Source of the DNA: Nitrospirae bacterium RIFCSPLOW2_12_42_9 | GTDB taxonomy: Bacteria; Nitrospirota; 9FT-COMBO-42-15; HDB-SIOI813 | Reading direction: 5' to 3' | NCBI GenBank assembly: GCA_001805205.1 | Contig: MHER01000201.1 | Coordinates: 4,265-16,122 of the forward strand | Length of the DNA: 11,858 nt | Part shown: positions 1 to 6,376 of the stretch, one piece after another | Numbering within the stretch: the first letter of the stretch is position 1 | Layout: every line of letters begins with the position of its first letter | The notes under the pieces: model-generated | What the model was told of the DNA's origin: nothing | The model's database searches: none | The model's input: only the letters and a program-made list of their open reading frames with translations | Made by a program: the position numbers and the translations under genes

Positions 1-255
1 AACACAGGGGTTTTATTCTTCCTGTCTTTGCTTGAACATAAGGTCTGGGTGCTTGCAGATAAGGGGATTTATGAAAAGATCGATCAGGAGACATTGAACA
101 GGTTTGCTAATACTGTTTCTCAGGGGATAAAAGATGGCCGGGCAAGCGAAGTCCTGTGCAGTGTTATCAAGGAAGCAGGTGATCTCCTTGCAAGACATTT
201 TCCAATTACACCTGGTGATATAGATGAGTTATCTAATGAGGTAATGACAGAGTGA
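1..255 (+). CDS. TPM-domain protein, C-terminal fragment (5' end outside window)
   Basis: The frame is open from base 1 to a TGA at 253-255, giving about 84 residues; the start lies to the left of the window. The visible part begins NTGVLFFLSLLEHKVWVLADKGI and continues with helical sequence ending in SNEVMTE. This matches the pattern of the TPM fold (a beta strand with a hydrophobic run, then V-LADKGI, then an amphipathic helix with G-RASEV), as in the COG3762-like subfamily of predicted membrane proteins. The molecular function of this subfamily is not established; TPM domains elsewhere are linked to envelope or photosystem maintenance and to phosphatase activity. No catalytic residue can be assigned from this fragment. 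It is convergent with nirF, which ends 53 bp away, so it is probably unrelated to nitrite reduction. Confidence 0.75.
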   Translation, partial: NTGVLFFLSLLEHKVWVLADKGIYEKIDQETLNRFANTVSQGIKDGRASEVLCSVIKEAGDLLARHFPITPGDIDELSNEVMTE

Positions 256-258
256 GAT

Positions 259-277
259 GTCAGGCAGGATGCCTGAC
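259..277. terminator. short perfect hairpin between convergent genes, possible bidirectional terminator
   Basis: GTCAGGCA (259-266), a 3-nt loop (GGA) and TGCCTGAC (270-277) form a perfect 8-bp stem between the TPM gene stop and the nirF stop. No run of T follows on either strand, so it is not a classic intrinsic terminator. A second inverted repeat, GGCATG (299-304) and CATGCC (312-317), encloses the nirF stop codon. Position between convergent genes favours a role in 3'-end formation or RNA stability; a dispersed repeat is the alternative. Confidence 0.4.
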
Positions 278-308
278 CTATTGTCTCATCCAAGTTCTGG
301 CATGAAAT

Positions 309-1517
309 CTACATGCCGAATTTGTATATACGGTCAACAGAAAATATCCCTGAAGGACTTTTTAATGAGAATTCTCTTACCTTCTCGAATGTGGAAGGGT
401 CGTAGACAACTACCTTATCTTCATCCATTAATGATATATAGACAGTATCTCCTTTTGAGGTGAACTGCGGATGGGTAGCGCCTTTTCCAGGTGAAAATGT
501 CTTAATGACCTCAAGGGACTTTAAATCAATTACCTGAATTACATCTCCGTTCCTGCCAACAAGGTCCACCCATACATATCTGTTATCAGGGCTTGCAACA
601 GTGTAGAGGGCTGTCCCTATGAGTGGAAGCTCCTTTATCAATTTCCACTCTTTTGTATCGTAAATCAGTGCAGCCTCTCTCTGCACTGCCGGCAGCACCG
701 CAAGTCCTGCTGCAATTGCCCAACCTTTCAGATGAGGGATTTTCCATAATGGCACTGTATTTTTTTCTGATGCATTATTTATGTCTTTAGTTGGAATCCT
801 TTTAACCTCTTTCATCTCCCATGTGTCGAGGAGTCCGAACCAGTCAGACTCCAGGAAGCCAGCAAGATAATATCTGCCATCAGGGGTTATCAGACCATCA
901 AAGGGTTTTTCTCCTATGTCCCAGAATTTATTTATTACAGGAAAATCCTTTTCCCCTGCGTCGATAACCCATATCCCATTACTATCCATAAGTGAAAAGA
1001 TAAGGAGGTTCCCTGGTGCATCCACAAGACCGACTACCTTTGATGACTGAATCCTTCCACCTTCATATTCCCTGATTGCAGAAATAACCTTCACATTCTC
1101 AAGTGAATCTGAACTTAATATCCTTACCTCACCCGGGGAATAGTTACTCATTATCAGGTATTTACCATCCTGACTGATTGTGCCTCCAATAGATTCATTT
1201 CCTCCTTTTATCTTTTTTACAACTTTCAAAGTCAAAAGATCTATCTTGCTTACAAAGGCATCCTTTGAAATTACATATGCATACCTGCCATCCTTTGAGA
1301 ATTTTACAGTTCCATGGTTAAGATTTCCAAGTCCTGTAACACGACCGAGCAGAGTGTGTTTTGAAGTGTCCAGTACTGTTATACTCCCTGTCTCCCTCTC
1401 AACAATAACCATCAGGGCTGCAGTACCATAAGAGGTGTCTTCTGCAAAAGAGAGGGTATTAAGAATGTTAATCAAAAGAAATAACAATATTATTTTCAAA
1501 AGAAATGATTGTTTCAT
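309..1517 (-). CDS. nirF: NirF, heme d1 biosynthesis protein
   Basis: This 402-residue periplasmic protein belongs to the cytochrome d1-type eight-bladed propeller family and is required for heme d1 synthesis. It has no heme c motif, unlike NirS and NirN. A signal peptide (residues 1-25, hydrophobic core IILLFLLINIL, cleavage after SFA) precedes family blocks such as VIVERETGSI, GLGNLNHGTVKFS (His68), SKVVGLVDAPG, FDGLITPDGRYYLAG, KIPHLKGWAIA and SPSGIF near the C-terminus. The start chosen is the ATG at 1517, which has GGGAGAGG 8 nt upstream. An ATG 18 bp earlier is only 3 bp from a 30-bp palindrome and has no ribosome site. There is no lipobox Cys, so it should be soluble rather than a lipoprotein. 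It is the last gene of the nir operon. The exact reaction of NirF is debated; binding of a d1 precursor is established for relatives. Confidence 0.93.
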   Translation of the reverse strand: MKQSFLLKIILLFLLINILNTLSFAEDTSYGTAALMVIVERETGSITVLDTSKHTLLGRVTGLGNLNHGTVKFSKDGRYAYVISKDAFVSKIDLLTLKVVKKIKGGNESIGGTISQDGKYLIMSNYSPGEVRILSSDSLENVKVISAIREYEGGRIQSSKVVGLVDAPGNLLIFSLMDSNGIWVIDAGEKDFPVINKFWDIGEKPFDGLITPDGRYYLAGFLESDWFGLLDTWEMKEVKRIPTKDINNASEKNTVPLWKIPHLKGWAIAAGLAVLPAVQREAALIYDTKEWKLIKELPLIGTALYTVASPDNRYVWVDLVGRNGDVIQVIDLKSLEVIKTFSPGKGATHPQFTSKGDTVYISLMDEDKVVVYDPSTFEKVREFSLKSPSGIFSVDRIYKFGM

Positions 1518-1525
1518 CCAAAAAT

Positions 1526-1533
1526 CCTCTCCC
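1526..1533 (-). promoter_or_regulatory. ribosome binding site that fixes the nirF start
   Basis: On the - strand GGGAGAGG lies 8 nt before the ATG at 1517. It overlaps the codons just after the upstream in-frame ATG (1535), so that longer start is unlikely. Confidence 0.7.
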
Positions 1534-1538
1534 ATGTT

Positions 1539-1568
1539 GTAGGGACAGACCTTAAGGTCTGTCCCTAC
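1539..1568. repeat. perfect 30-bp palindrome between nirJ and nirF (REP/MITE-like)
   Basis: The arm GTAGGGACAGACCTT is followed directly by its exact reverse complement, centred between 1553 and 1554. As RNA it would give a very stable hairpin of about 13 bp with a TTAA loop, placed between the nirJ stop and the nirF ribosome site on the same transcript. No T-run follows on the - strand. It looks like a dispersed REP-type or small insertion-derived palindrome rather than a terminator. It could lower nirF expression or protect the upstream message from 3' decay. Confidence 0.9.
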
Positions 1569-1586
1569 GTCAGATGCATTATCATT

Positions 1587-2780
1587 TTATAATATCCCGA
1601 TTTCTATATCCGTAAGATAACATCCCGGGTCTTCTGCCCATATGTCATTGTATGCATGCTCCGCCCTCGCCCTGTAATTACCGGCACATACCTCAAGGAA
1701 TTTACATGACTGGCATCTTCCTTTAACCCATTTTGCCTTGTTCTTGAGACCTTGCATAACAGGGTCGCTTGTATCTACCCATATATCACTGAATCGTCTT
1801 TGCCGTACATTCCCGAAGGAGTAGTGACTCCAGAACTGATCTGCGTGGACCTCGCCGGTATTGTCTATGCATCCTATAGCTACACCTGAGCTATTACCAC
1901 CCCTCATCTTGAGTAGTTCGTATATCGTCTCTCCTTTAAGAGGATTGTTTTCTGATACCTTGAGATATAGATAAACCCCATCAGCATCATTATTGCCAGT
2001 CAGGATTTCCTTCTTTATACCCCTTTTGTAAAATTCAATGGTCTTTTTAAATATAAAGTCCATTGCATCTCTTGTCTCAGAATGAGATAGATCATAATCA
2101 GTTATCCCCTTGCCTCTGCCTGAGTAGACAAGATGGGAGATATATATACGAGGTATCCCTTCAACTTCTGAAAGATTAAAAATACCCGGCAGTTGTGTAA
2201 GTGTTATCTTGCTTAAAGTCATGCGGATTCCGGTATGTACACCTTCATCCCTGAGATTTCGTAAGCCATTCATGGCATTCTGATACGCCCCGCTCAATCC
2301 CCTTAATTTGTCGTTTACCTCCTCAGTGCCATCTATACTTACACCGACATAGGAAAAACCTGTCTCCCTGATAATCTTTGCCATTCCTTTATTAATTAAT
2401 ACACCATTTGAAGATAGCACGCACCTGATACCTTTACCTCTTGCATAAAGTGCAAGAGTAAAGACATCCTCTCTCAAAAGTGGTTCACCACCGGAAAAGA
2501 TTATTACAGGGACCTTGAACTCTGCAAGATCATCAATTACAGACACAGCCTCTTTTGTTGAGAGTTCATTTGGATATTCCCTGTCAGTAGAGTTGGAATA
2601 ACAATGGGCACACTTGAGATTACACCTCTTTGTAATATTCCATACAACTACAGGATGTTTTTCTGCGGCAAATTGGAGAAGTCCGGGGTCAGGACAAAGC
2701 CCTCTTTTTTCCGGGCTGCTTCTTCCGATTCTCTTTGAGATTTCATTTGCCTCAAATAGTAATTTTGTTACACCAAGCAT
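1587..2780 (-). CDS. nirJ: NirJ, radical SAM heme d1 biosynthesis enzyme
   Basis: This 397-residue cytoplasmic radical SAM enzyme of the NirJ group acts on 12,18-didecarboxysiroheme, in the steps that remove two propionate groups and leave the oxo groups of heme d1. The cluster motif is CNLKCAHC (Cys53, Cys57, Cys60), followed by FSGGEPLL for SAM binding. A C-terminal SPASM-like Cys set is present: Cys304, Cys356, Cys359, Cys365 and Cys387. The region from GCIDNTGEVHADQFWSHY to the terminal CYLTDIEIG is diagnostic of NirJ. The start is the ATG at 2780, which has GGAGGAG 8 nt upstream. An upstream ATG at 2813 would add MIIIISGGVLS, overlaps the nirS stop and lacks a ribosome site. The gap to nirS is 29 bp, which fits cotranscription. 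Other SPASM enzymes are possible, but neighbours and tail make NirJ by far the best reading. Confidence 0.94.
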   Translation of the reverse strand: MLGVTKLLFEANEISKRIGRSSPEKRGLCPDPGLLQFAAEKHPVVVWNITKRCNLKCAHCYSNSTDREYPNELSTKEAVSVIDDLAEFKVPVIIFSGGEPLLREDVFTLALYARGKGIRCVLSSNGVLINKGMAKIIRETGFSYVGVSIDGTEEVNDKLRGLSGAYQNAMNGLRNLRDEGVHTGIRMTLSKITLTQLPGIFNLSEVEGIPRIYISHLVYSGRGKGITDYDLSHSETRDAMDFIFKKTIEFYKRGIKKEILTGNNDADGVYLYLKVSENNPLKGETIYELLKMRGGNSSGVAIGCIDNTGEVHADQFWSHYSFGNVRQRRFSDIWVDTSDPVMQGLKNKAKWVKGRCQSCKFLEVCAGNYRARAEHAYNDIWAEDPGCYLTDIEIGIL

Positions 2781-2788
2781 GGATAAAA

Positions 2789-2795
2789 CTCCTCC
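2789..2795 (-). promoter_or_regulatory. ribosome binding site that fixes the nirJ start
   Basis: GGAGGAG on the - strand lies 8 nt before the ATG at 2780 and falls inside the longer in-frame extension, so translation should begin at MLGVTKLLFEAN. Confidence 0.75.
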
Positions 2796-2809
2796 GGAAA
2801 TTATAATGA

Positions 2810-4426
2810 TCAATAAATATCATTCATAGTATTATGAACATTGAAGTGACCTGTTGGTGTCACCAGCCAATCCCCTTTAATCCTCTTCTTCTCTTTCAGG
2901 GTCTTATCATCGAAGACTACAAGTTCTCCATTCTTATCCCATACAGCGACCCAGACCTCATCACCATCTTTATTGTAGTCAAAATGCACGACCCTGCCTC
3001 TGTCAGATGCCTGCCAGCACTTTGGTTTATCATCAAGTTTATCTATATCGTATACACATATACTCTGACGTATTTTATCATCAGAATTAAGCGGGTGATC
3101 AACCCATAAATGTCTGGAATTTGGGTTGGTTTTGATAAACAGGCTGCCACCGCCGAGGGTTTCCAACTTCCTTACAACCTTCCATGCATTTTCCGGATGA
3201 CCCTGCGGGTCACTCCCCCACACAGCTATTACCCCTTCTCCGAGATGAGGAGTAGCTGTAACAGGACCGTACTGCGGGTCTACCCAGTTTGCGCCTCTGC
3301 CAGGGTGCGGCTTGTTTCCTGTTTCAAAGATACTCGCAAGTTTTTTTGTCTCAGTATCTACAACAACCATCTTATTTCTCATATTTGCTGCAACCATGAA
3401 GTATCTCTTTGTTGCATCCCAACCGCCATCATGCAGGAACCGTTCTGCCTCTATCTGTGTAATTGACAGATTCTTTAAATCCGAGTAATCAACAATCCAT
3501 ATTTGTCCTGTCTCTTTAATATTGATAATCCATTCAGGGTCATGGTGAGATGCAACAATGGAGGCAACCCTCGGCTCAGGGTGATACTCATTTGTGTCAT
3601 AAGTGTAACTCCTGGTTCCTACAATCTTTTTAGGTTCCAGGGTATTACCGTCAAGGACTATAAAGTGAGGAGGCCAGTAACACCCAACAACAGCGAGTTT
3701 ATCTTTGAAATTACCCTTAGTTCCACTATATTTGCTCACATCTATACTCCGCGCATCATGGCAGGTCTTTATTGCTGCAACCCTGTCAGGTTTTTTCATC
3801 CACAGATCAATGAGGGTTGTAACACCATCCCTTCCAATAGAGTAAAAATATCTGCCGGATGCGGATGATCTTAATATATGTACAGCAAATCCAGTATCTA
3901 CAATAGAGACAAGTTCCTTTGTATCTCCATCTATAATGGCAACCTTACCAGCATCCCTTAATATCACTCCAAAGAAGTTCTGCCAGTTCCTGTTATGTTC
4001 GGGCTTTTTTAATCTTTGTTCTACAGGGACAATAAGATTCCATGTTTGTTTTATATCATTCAGTGACATCTCAGGAGGAGTGGGTGGTTCAACCTGGAGA
4101 AATTCTGCAACCTCATGGATGTCATTATCAGATAATATCCCTTTCCAGCCAGGCATTCCTCCTGGTGTACCATTGGCAATAAATGCCTTGATAGCATCCA
4201 GGTTATAATTTTTCTCTTTCATTCTTTTGTCAGTTATATCAGGGCCTGTAGCGCCTTTTCGTAAGATTCCGTGGCATCCTGCGCATCTGTCGAAATATAT
4301 CTGTTTTGCCACCTCTAATTCGTATGGAACATGAACAGCCATAACAGGATAGAAATCTGAAATGAGAATAACGGAAAGGATTGAAGTGATTGTTAGAAGA
4401 ATAAGCTTATAAATATTATTCTTCAT
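2810..4426 (-). CDS. nirS: Cytochrome cd1 nitrite reductase (NO-forming)
   Basis: This 538-residue enzyme reduces nitrite to nitric oxide in the periplasm, taking electrons from small c-type cytochromes or cupredoxins. A signal peptide spans residues 1-30 (cleavage near PVMA). The cytochrome c domain (about 35-115) has RCAGCH (Cys48, Cys51, His52) and a likely axial Met91 in GGMPGW. The d1 propeller (about 125-538) has VDTGFAVH (His183, the expected d1 iron ligand) and the two catalytic histidines, His332 in FLHDGG and His374 in KPHPGRGAN. It ends FNVHNTMNDIY, close to the conserved NirS C-terminus. The two active-site His residues and the ending argue for NirS rather than NirN. Start: ATG at 4426 with AAGGAGGG 7 nt upstream. 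It lies 24 bp after nirDL and 29 bp before nirJ, in one operon with its cofactor genes. Confidence 0.97.
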   Translation of the reverse strand: MKNNIYKLILLTITSILSVILISDFYPVMAVHVPYELEVAKQIYFDRCAGCHGILRKGATGPDITDKRMKEKNYNLDAIKAFIANGTPGGMPGWKGILSDNDIHEVAEFLQVEPPTPPEMSLNDIKQTWNLIVPVEQRLKKPEHNRNWQNFFGVILRDAGKVAIIDGDTKELVSIVDTGFAVHILRSSASGRYFYSIGRDGVTTLIDLWMKKPDRVAAIKTCHDARSIDVSKYSGTKGNFKDKLAVVGCYWPPHFIVLDGNTLEPKKIVGTRSYTYDTNEYHPEPRVASIVASHHDPEWIINIKETGQIWIVDYSDLKNLSITQIEAERFLHDGGWDATKRYFMVAANMRNKMVVVDTETKKLASIFETGNKPHPGRGANWVDPQYGPVTATPHLGEGVIAVWGSDPQGHPENAWKVVRKLETLGGGSLFIKTNPNSRHLWVDHPLNSDDKIRQSICVYDIDKLDDKPKCWQASDRGRVVHFDYNKDGDEVWVAVWDKNGELVVFDDKTLKEKKRIKGDWLVTPTGHFNVHNTMNDIY

Positions 4427-4450
4427 ATCAAAGCCCTCCTTATTTAAACT

Positions 4451-5455
4451 TCAGACAAAATAACGGACCCTTATCTTTTTATACTCCTTTTCACTGAAGA
4501 GATAATCATATTCTTTTACACCTGCACTCTGTGACATTACATTGAGAATACCGAGGCATTCTTCTGTTGTGCGGGCATGGACCATGGTAAAAATATTATA
4601 TGGCCATATGGGTGGTTGAGGAGGGCGTTCATAACAGTGACTGACGGCCTGAAAAGCTGCAAACTGGTTTCCAACCTTTTCAACATCATCTTCGGGTACA
4701 TTCCATACGGCCATTGCATTTGCCTTGAACCCGGACTCTCTGTGACGTAAGACAGCAGCAAAGCGCCGCATGCGTCCCTCATTAATAAATTTATTTGCAA
4801 TGGAAAAAAGTTCTATCTCTGTTATTCCAATACGGTCTGCAATTCCCCTGAAAGGAGACTCTTCTATCAGGATGTTTTCCTGTAATTCCCTGATTACCGC
4901 AATCTCTATATCTGTTAGAGGAGAAAGGTGTAATTCCACCTTTGTCTTTTTCCGGGAGTTGCCGGGCTCTGTTGCCAGTGGATTTCTGCTCCTTGTGACA
5001 TCAAGCCTTACATTGAGCTTAAACATCCGTAATGCCGGGAGGGTAAGGGTAGCATGGACACTGATATCATTGGAAAGTTTTTCAACATCTGAGAGCAGAT
5101 CACGTCCGGGAGGGGTTGCAATGGTAAACCAGAGATTAAAGAGGTGAGAGCGTGCGTAGTTATGACTTACCCCGGGATGCTCATTAATCACCTTAGCTGC
5201 ATCATCAATTTCTTCTTTTGGAATCTGCATGGCAATGAGGCAACTATCATAACCAAGACGCCTCGTATCAAATATTGCACTGATCTGCCGGATAAGGCCA
5301 TTGGTGAATAAATCTTTTACACGATCAATAGTCTCATTTTCTGAGATTCCAATTTGCCGGCCAATTGTGTCAAAAGGTTTTGATACAAGCGGAAATTCTG
5401 TTTGAAGCAGGTCCAGGATCTTTAAATCTATTTCCTCCATTTCTGCGATCAACAT
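4451..5455 (-). CDS. nirDL: NirDL, fused siroheme decarboxylase
   Basis: This 334-residue protein has two AsnC/Lrp-like halves. Half 1 (about 8-155) starts with a winged-helix segment (EIDLKILDLLQTEFPL) and carries SHNYAR (His98, Tyr100) and FNLWFTIA. Half 2 (about 178-334) has SHCYERP (His273) and IWPYNIFTMVHA. These are the NirD-type and NirL-type signatures of siroheme decarboxylase, which removes two acetate carboxyls from siroheme to give 12,18-didecarboxysiroheme. Despite the regulator-like fold, family members are enzymes. The related AhbAB serves heme b synthesis by the siroheme route; the nir context favours heme d1. The start is the ATG at 5455, with AGGGAGGA 5 nt upstream; the ATG at 5497 has no ribosome site. 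First gene of the operon, 24 bp before nirS. No nirG or nirH is visible, so this fusion may do the whole step. Confidence 0.92.
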   Translation of the reverse strand: MLIAEMEEIDLKILDLLQTEFPLVSKPFDTIGRQIGISENETIDRVKDLFTNGLIRQISAIFDTRRLGYDSCLIAMQIPKEEIDDAAKVINEHPGVSHNYARSHLFNLWFTIATPPGRDLLSDVEKLSNDISVHATLTLPALRMFKLNVRLDVTRSRNPLATEPGNSRKKTKVELHLSPLTDIEIAVIRELQENILIEESPFRGIADRIGITEIELFSIANKFINEGRMRRFAAVLRHRESGFKANAMAVWNVPEDDVEKVGNQFAAFQAVSHCYERPPQPPIWPYNIFTMVHARTTEECLGILNVMSQSAGVKEYDYLFSEKEYKKIRVRYFV

Positions 5456-5460
5456 CTGAA

Positions 5461-5468
5461 TCCTCCCT
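5461..5468 (-). promoter_or_regulatory. ribosome binding site that fixes the nirDL start
   Basis: AGGGAGGA on the - strand lies 5 nt before the ATG at 5455, inside the longer open frame that starts at 5497. Confidence 0.7.
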
Positions 5469-5497
5469 GAAATGGACAAGGTTTTTTTGTGCCTCAT

Positions 5498-5527
5498 AAT
5501 TTACAACTATTATGCTAAATATGTCAA
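5498..5527 (-). promoter_or_regulatory. candidate promoter of the nir operon
   Basis: On the - strand TTGACA (5522-5527) is followed 18 nt later by TAAATT (5498-5503). The -35 is perfect and the -10 weak, which is common for activator-dependent promoters. It lies about 45 bp before the chosen nirDL start and directly beside the TGCAAA box array. No TTGAT-N4-ATCAA FNR box is seen. Confidence 0.45.
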
Positions 5528-5570
5528 TGAAAATGCAAAGTGATGAAAAATGCAAAGCGATTGCATTTCA
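5528..5570. promoter_or_regulatory. TGCAAA box array upstream of the nir promoter, likely operator
   Basis: TGAAAATGCAAAG (5528-5540) and TGAAAAATGCAAAG (5544-5557) are direct repeats with their TGCAAA cores 17 bp apart. A third, inverted copy TTGCATTTCA follows (5561-5570). The second and third form the dyad AAATGCAA-N5-TTGCATTT (5549-5569). The array ends at the -35 hexamer of the nir promoter. The ATGCA core recalls half-sites of NO-responsive NsrR, but the arrangement differs, so the regulator is unknown. Confidence 0.5.
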
Positions 5571-5624
5571 CGAAGCTTGCTGCAGAGGGCTTCAATTTTA
5601 AGGTGTTGTAATTTTGACGGTAGT

Positions 5625-5653
5625 TTGACATGTAAATTCTTTATTGGTAAATT
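5625..5653 (+). promoter_or_regulatory. candidate promoter for the PAS/HAMP/HD-GYP genes
   Basis: TTGACA (5625-5630), a 17-nt spacer and TAAATT (5648-5653) on the + strand. TTTGAC is also found 11 bp upstream (5613-5618). This would give a leader of roughly 160 nt before the ATG at 5820. I see no clear riboswitch or other gene between 5654 and 5803. Confidence 0.45.
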
Positions 5654-5803
5654 TAAAATAAAACTGACTATCTGCACTGCTCACCGTAGTAAAAATTCTT
5701 ACCACTTTAAGACAGTATACTACCAAATGATGGTGGGCCTTTTCCCTGTCATATAGTAAACCTTATCAATTGGTGTTAGTTCCTACATAATTGTATCCAT
5801 GAG

Positions 5804-5811
5804 AAAGGAGG
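5804..5811 (+). promoter_or_regulatory. ribosome binding site that fixes the start of the PAS gene
   Basis: AAAGGAGG lies 8 nt before the ATG at 5820. It falls inside the open frame that begins at the earlier ATG (5799), so that longer start is unlikely. Confidence 0.75.
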
Positions 5812-5819
5812 ATTATCTT

Positions 5820-6350
5820 ATGGATGAGTTAAGAAATAAGGAGACGATGTTACAGAGGCTGTCAGAGGCATACAAAAACATTATTGATATGTCGCTGGAT
5901 ACAATAATCTCTATGGATGAGTCAGGACAGATAACCCTGTATAACAAGGCAGCAGAGCGAATGTTCGGACATAGTCAGCATAATGCCATTGGAATGTCTC
6001 TCACAGAGCTGATTCCCGAAGAATATCGTGAGAGGCATGTAATGGGCCTGAAGAGGTTTATTGAAACAGGAGAGCATGTTTTAATAGGGAAGACAATAGA
6101 GGTCGAAGGTCTAAGAAAGGATGGCAGCAGATTTCCACAAGAACTCAGTCTTTCCGCAGTAAAGTTTGAGGATAGATGGGTATTCACAGGGATTATCAGG
6201 GATATAACCGAACGTAAAAAGGCCGAAGAGACGCTCAGGCAGAGGATAGGAGAGCTTGAGCAGTTTAAAAAGGCCGCAATACATAGGGAATTAAGGATAA
6301 AGGAGTTGAAGGAAAGGTTGAATAAGTTGGAGAAGGCGCTCCATGCTTAA
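5820..6350 (+). CDS. Single PAS-domain sensor protein with coiled-coil tail, FixL-like PAS
   Basis: This 176-residue protein has a short N-terminal helix (1-20), one PAS domain (about 20-132, ending FTGIIRDITERKKAEE) and a C-terminal coiled coil (about 133-174). No kinase, receiver, HD or GGDEF domain is present, so it is a stand-alone sensor or adaptor. The PAS core resembles that of FixL. RERHVMGLKRF places His73 at the FixL heme-ligand position (RHDSYISRY) and Arg79 at the Arg six residues on, without gaps. The FixL distal Arg has no counterpart; Ile93 is there. That His is common in PAS domains, so heme binding is only possible. The tail (about 144-173) is related to the end of the next protein. 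It is divergent from nirDL and 26 bp upstream of the HAMP gene, probably cotranscribed. Confidence 0.85.
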   Translation: MDELRNKETMLQRLSEAYKNIIDMSLDTIISMDESGQITLYNKAAERMFGHSQHNAIGMSLTELIPEEYRERHVMGLKRFIETGEHVLIGKTIEVEGLRKDGSRFPQELSLSAVKFEDRWVFTGIIRDITERKKAEETLRQRIGELEQFKKAAIHRELRIKELKERLNKLEKALHA

Positions 6351-6376
6351 AGGATTGTTGAGGTATAGATATAGAA

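Noticed and set aside
2810..4426. Alternative call NirN (dihydro-heme d1 dehydrogenase) for the cd1 protein
   Set aside because: Both nitrite-binding histidines (FLHDGG and KPHPGRGAN) and the NirS-type C-terminus are present.
4451..5455. AsnC/Lrp transcription regulator for the nirDL product
   Set aside because: The fold is shared, but the double SHNY/SHCYERP pattern and the gene context indicate siroheme decarboxylase.
5550..5756. Open frame of 68 codons on + in the nir/sensor control region
   Set aside because: It overlaps the box array and the + strand promoter, has no ribosome site and shows no recognisable protein pattern.
5498..5803. Search for a classic FNR box (TTGAT-N4-ATCAA) or riboswitch in the divergent region
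   Set aside because: Only single half-like pieces (for example ATCAAT near 5766) were found and no stable multi-stem fold was evident by eye.
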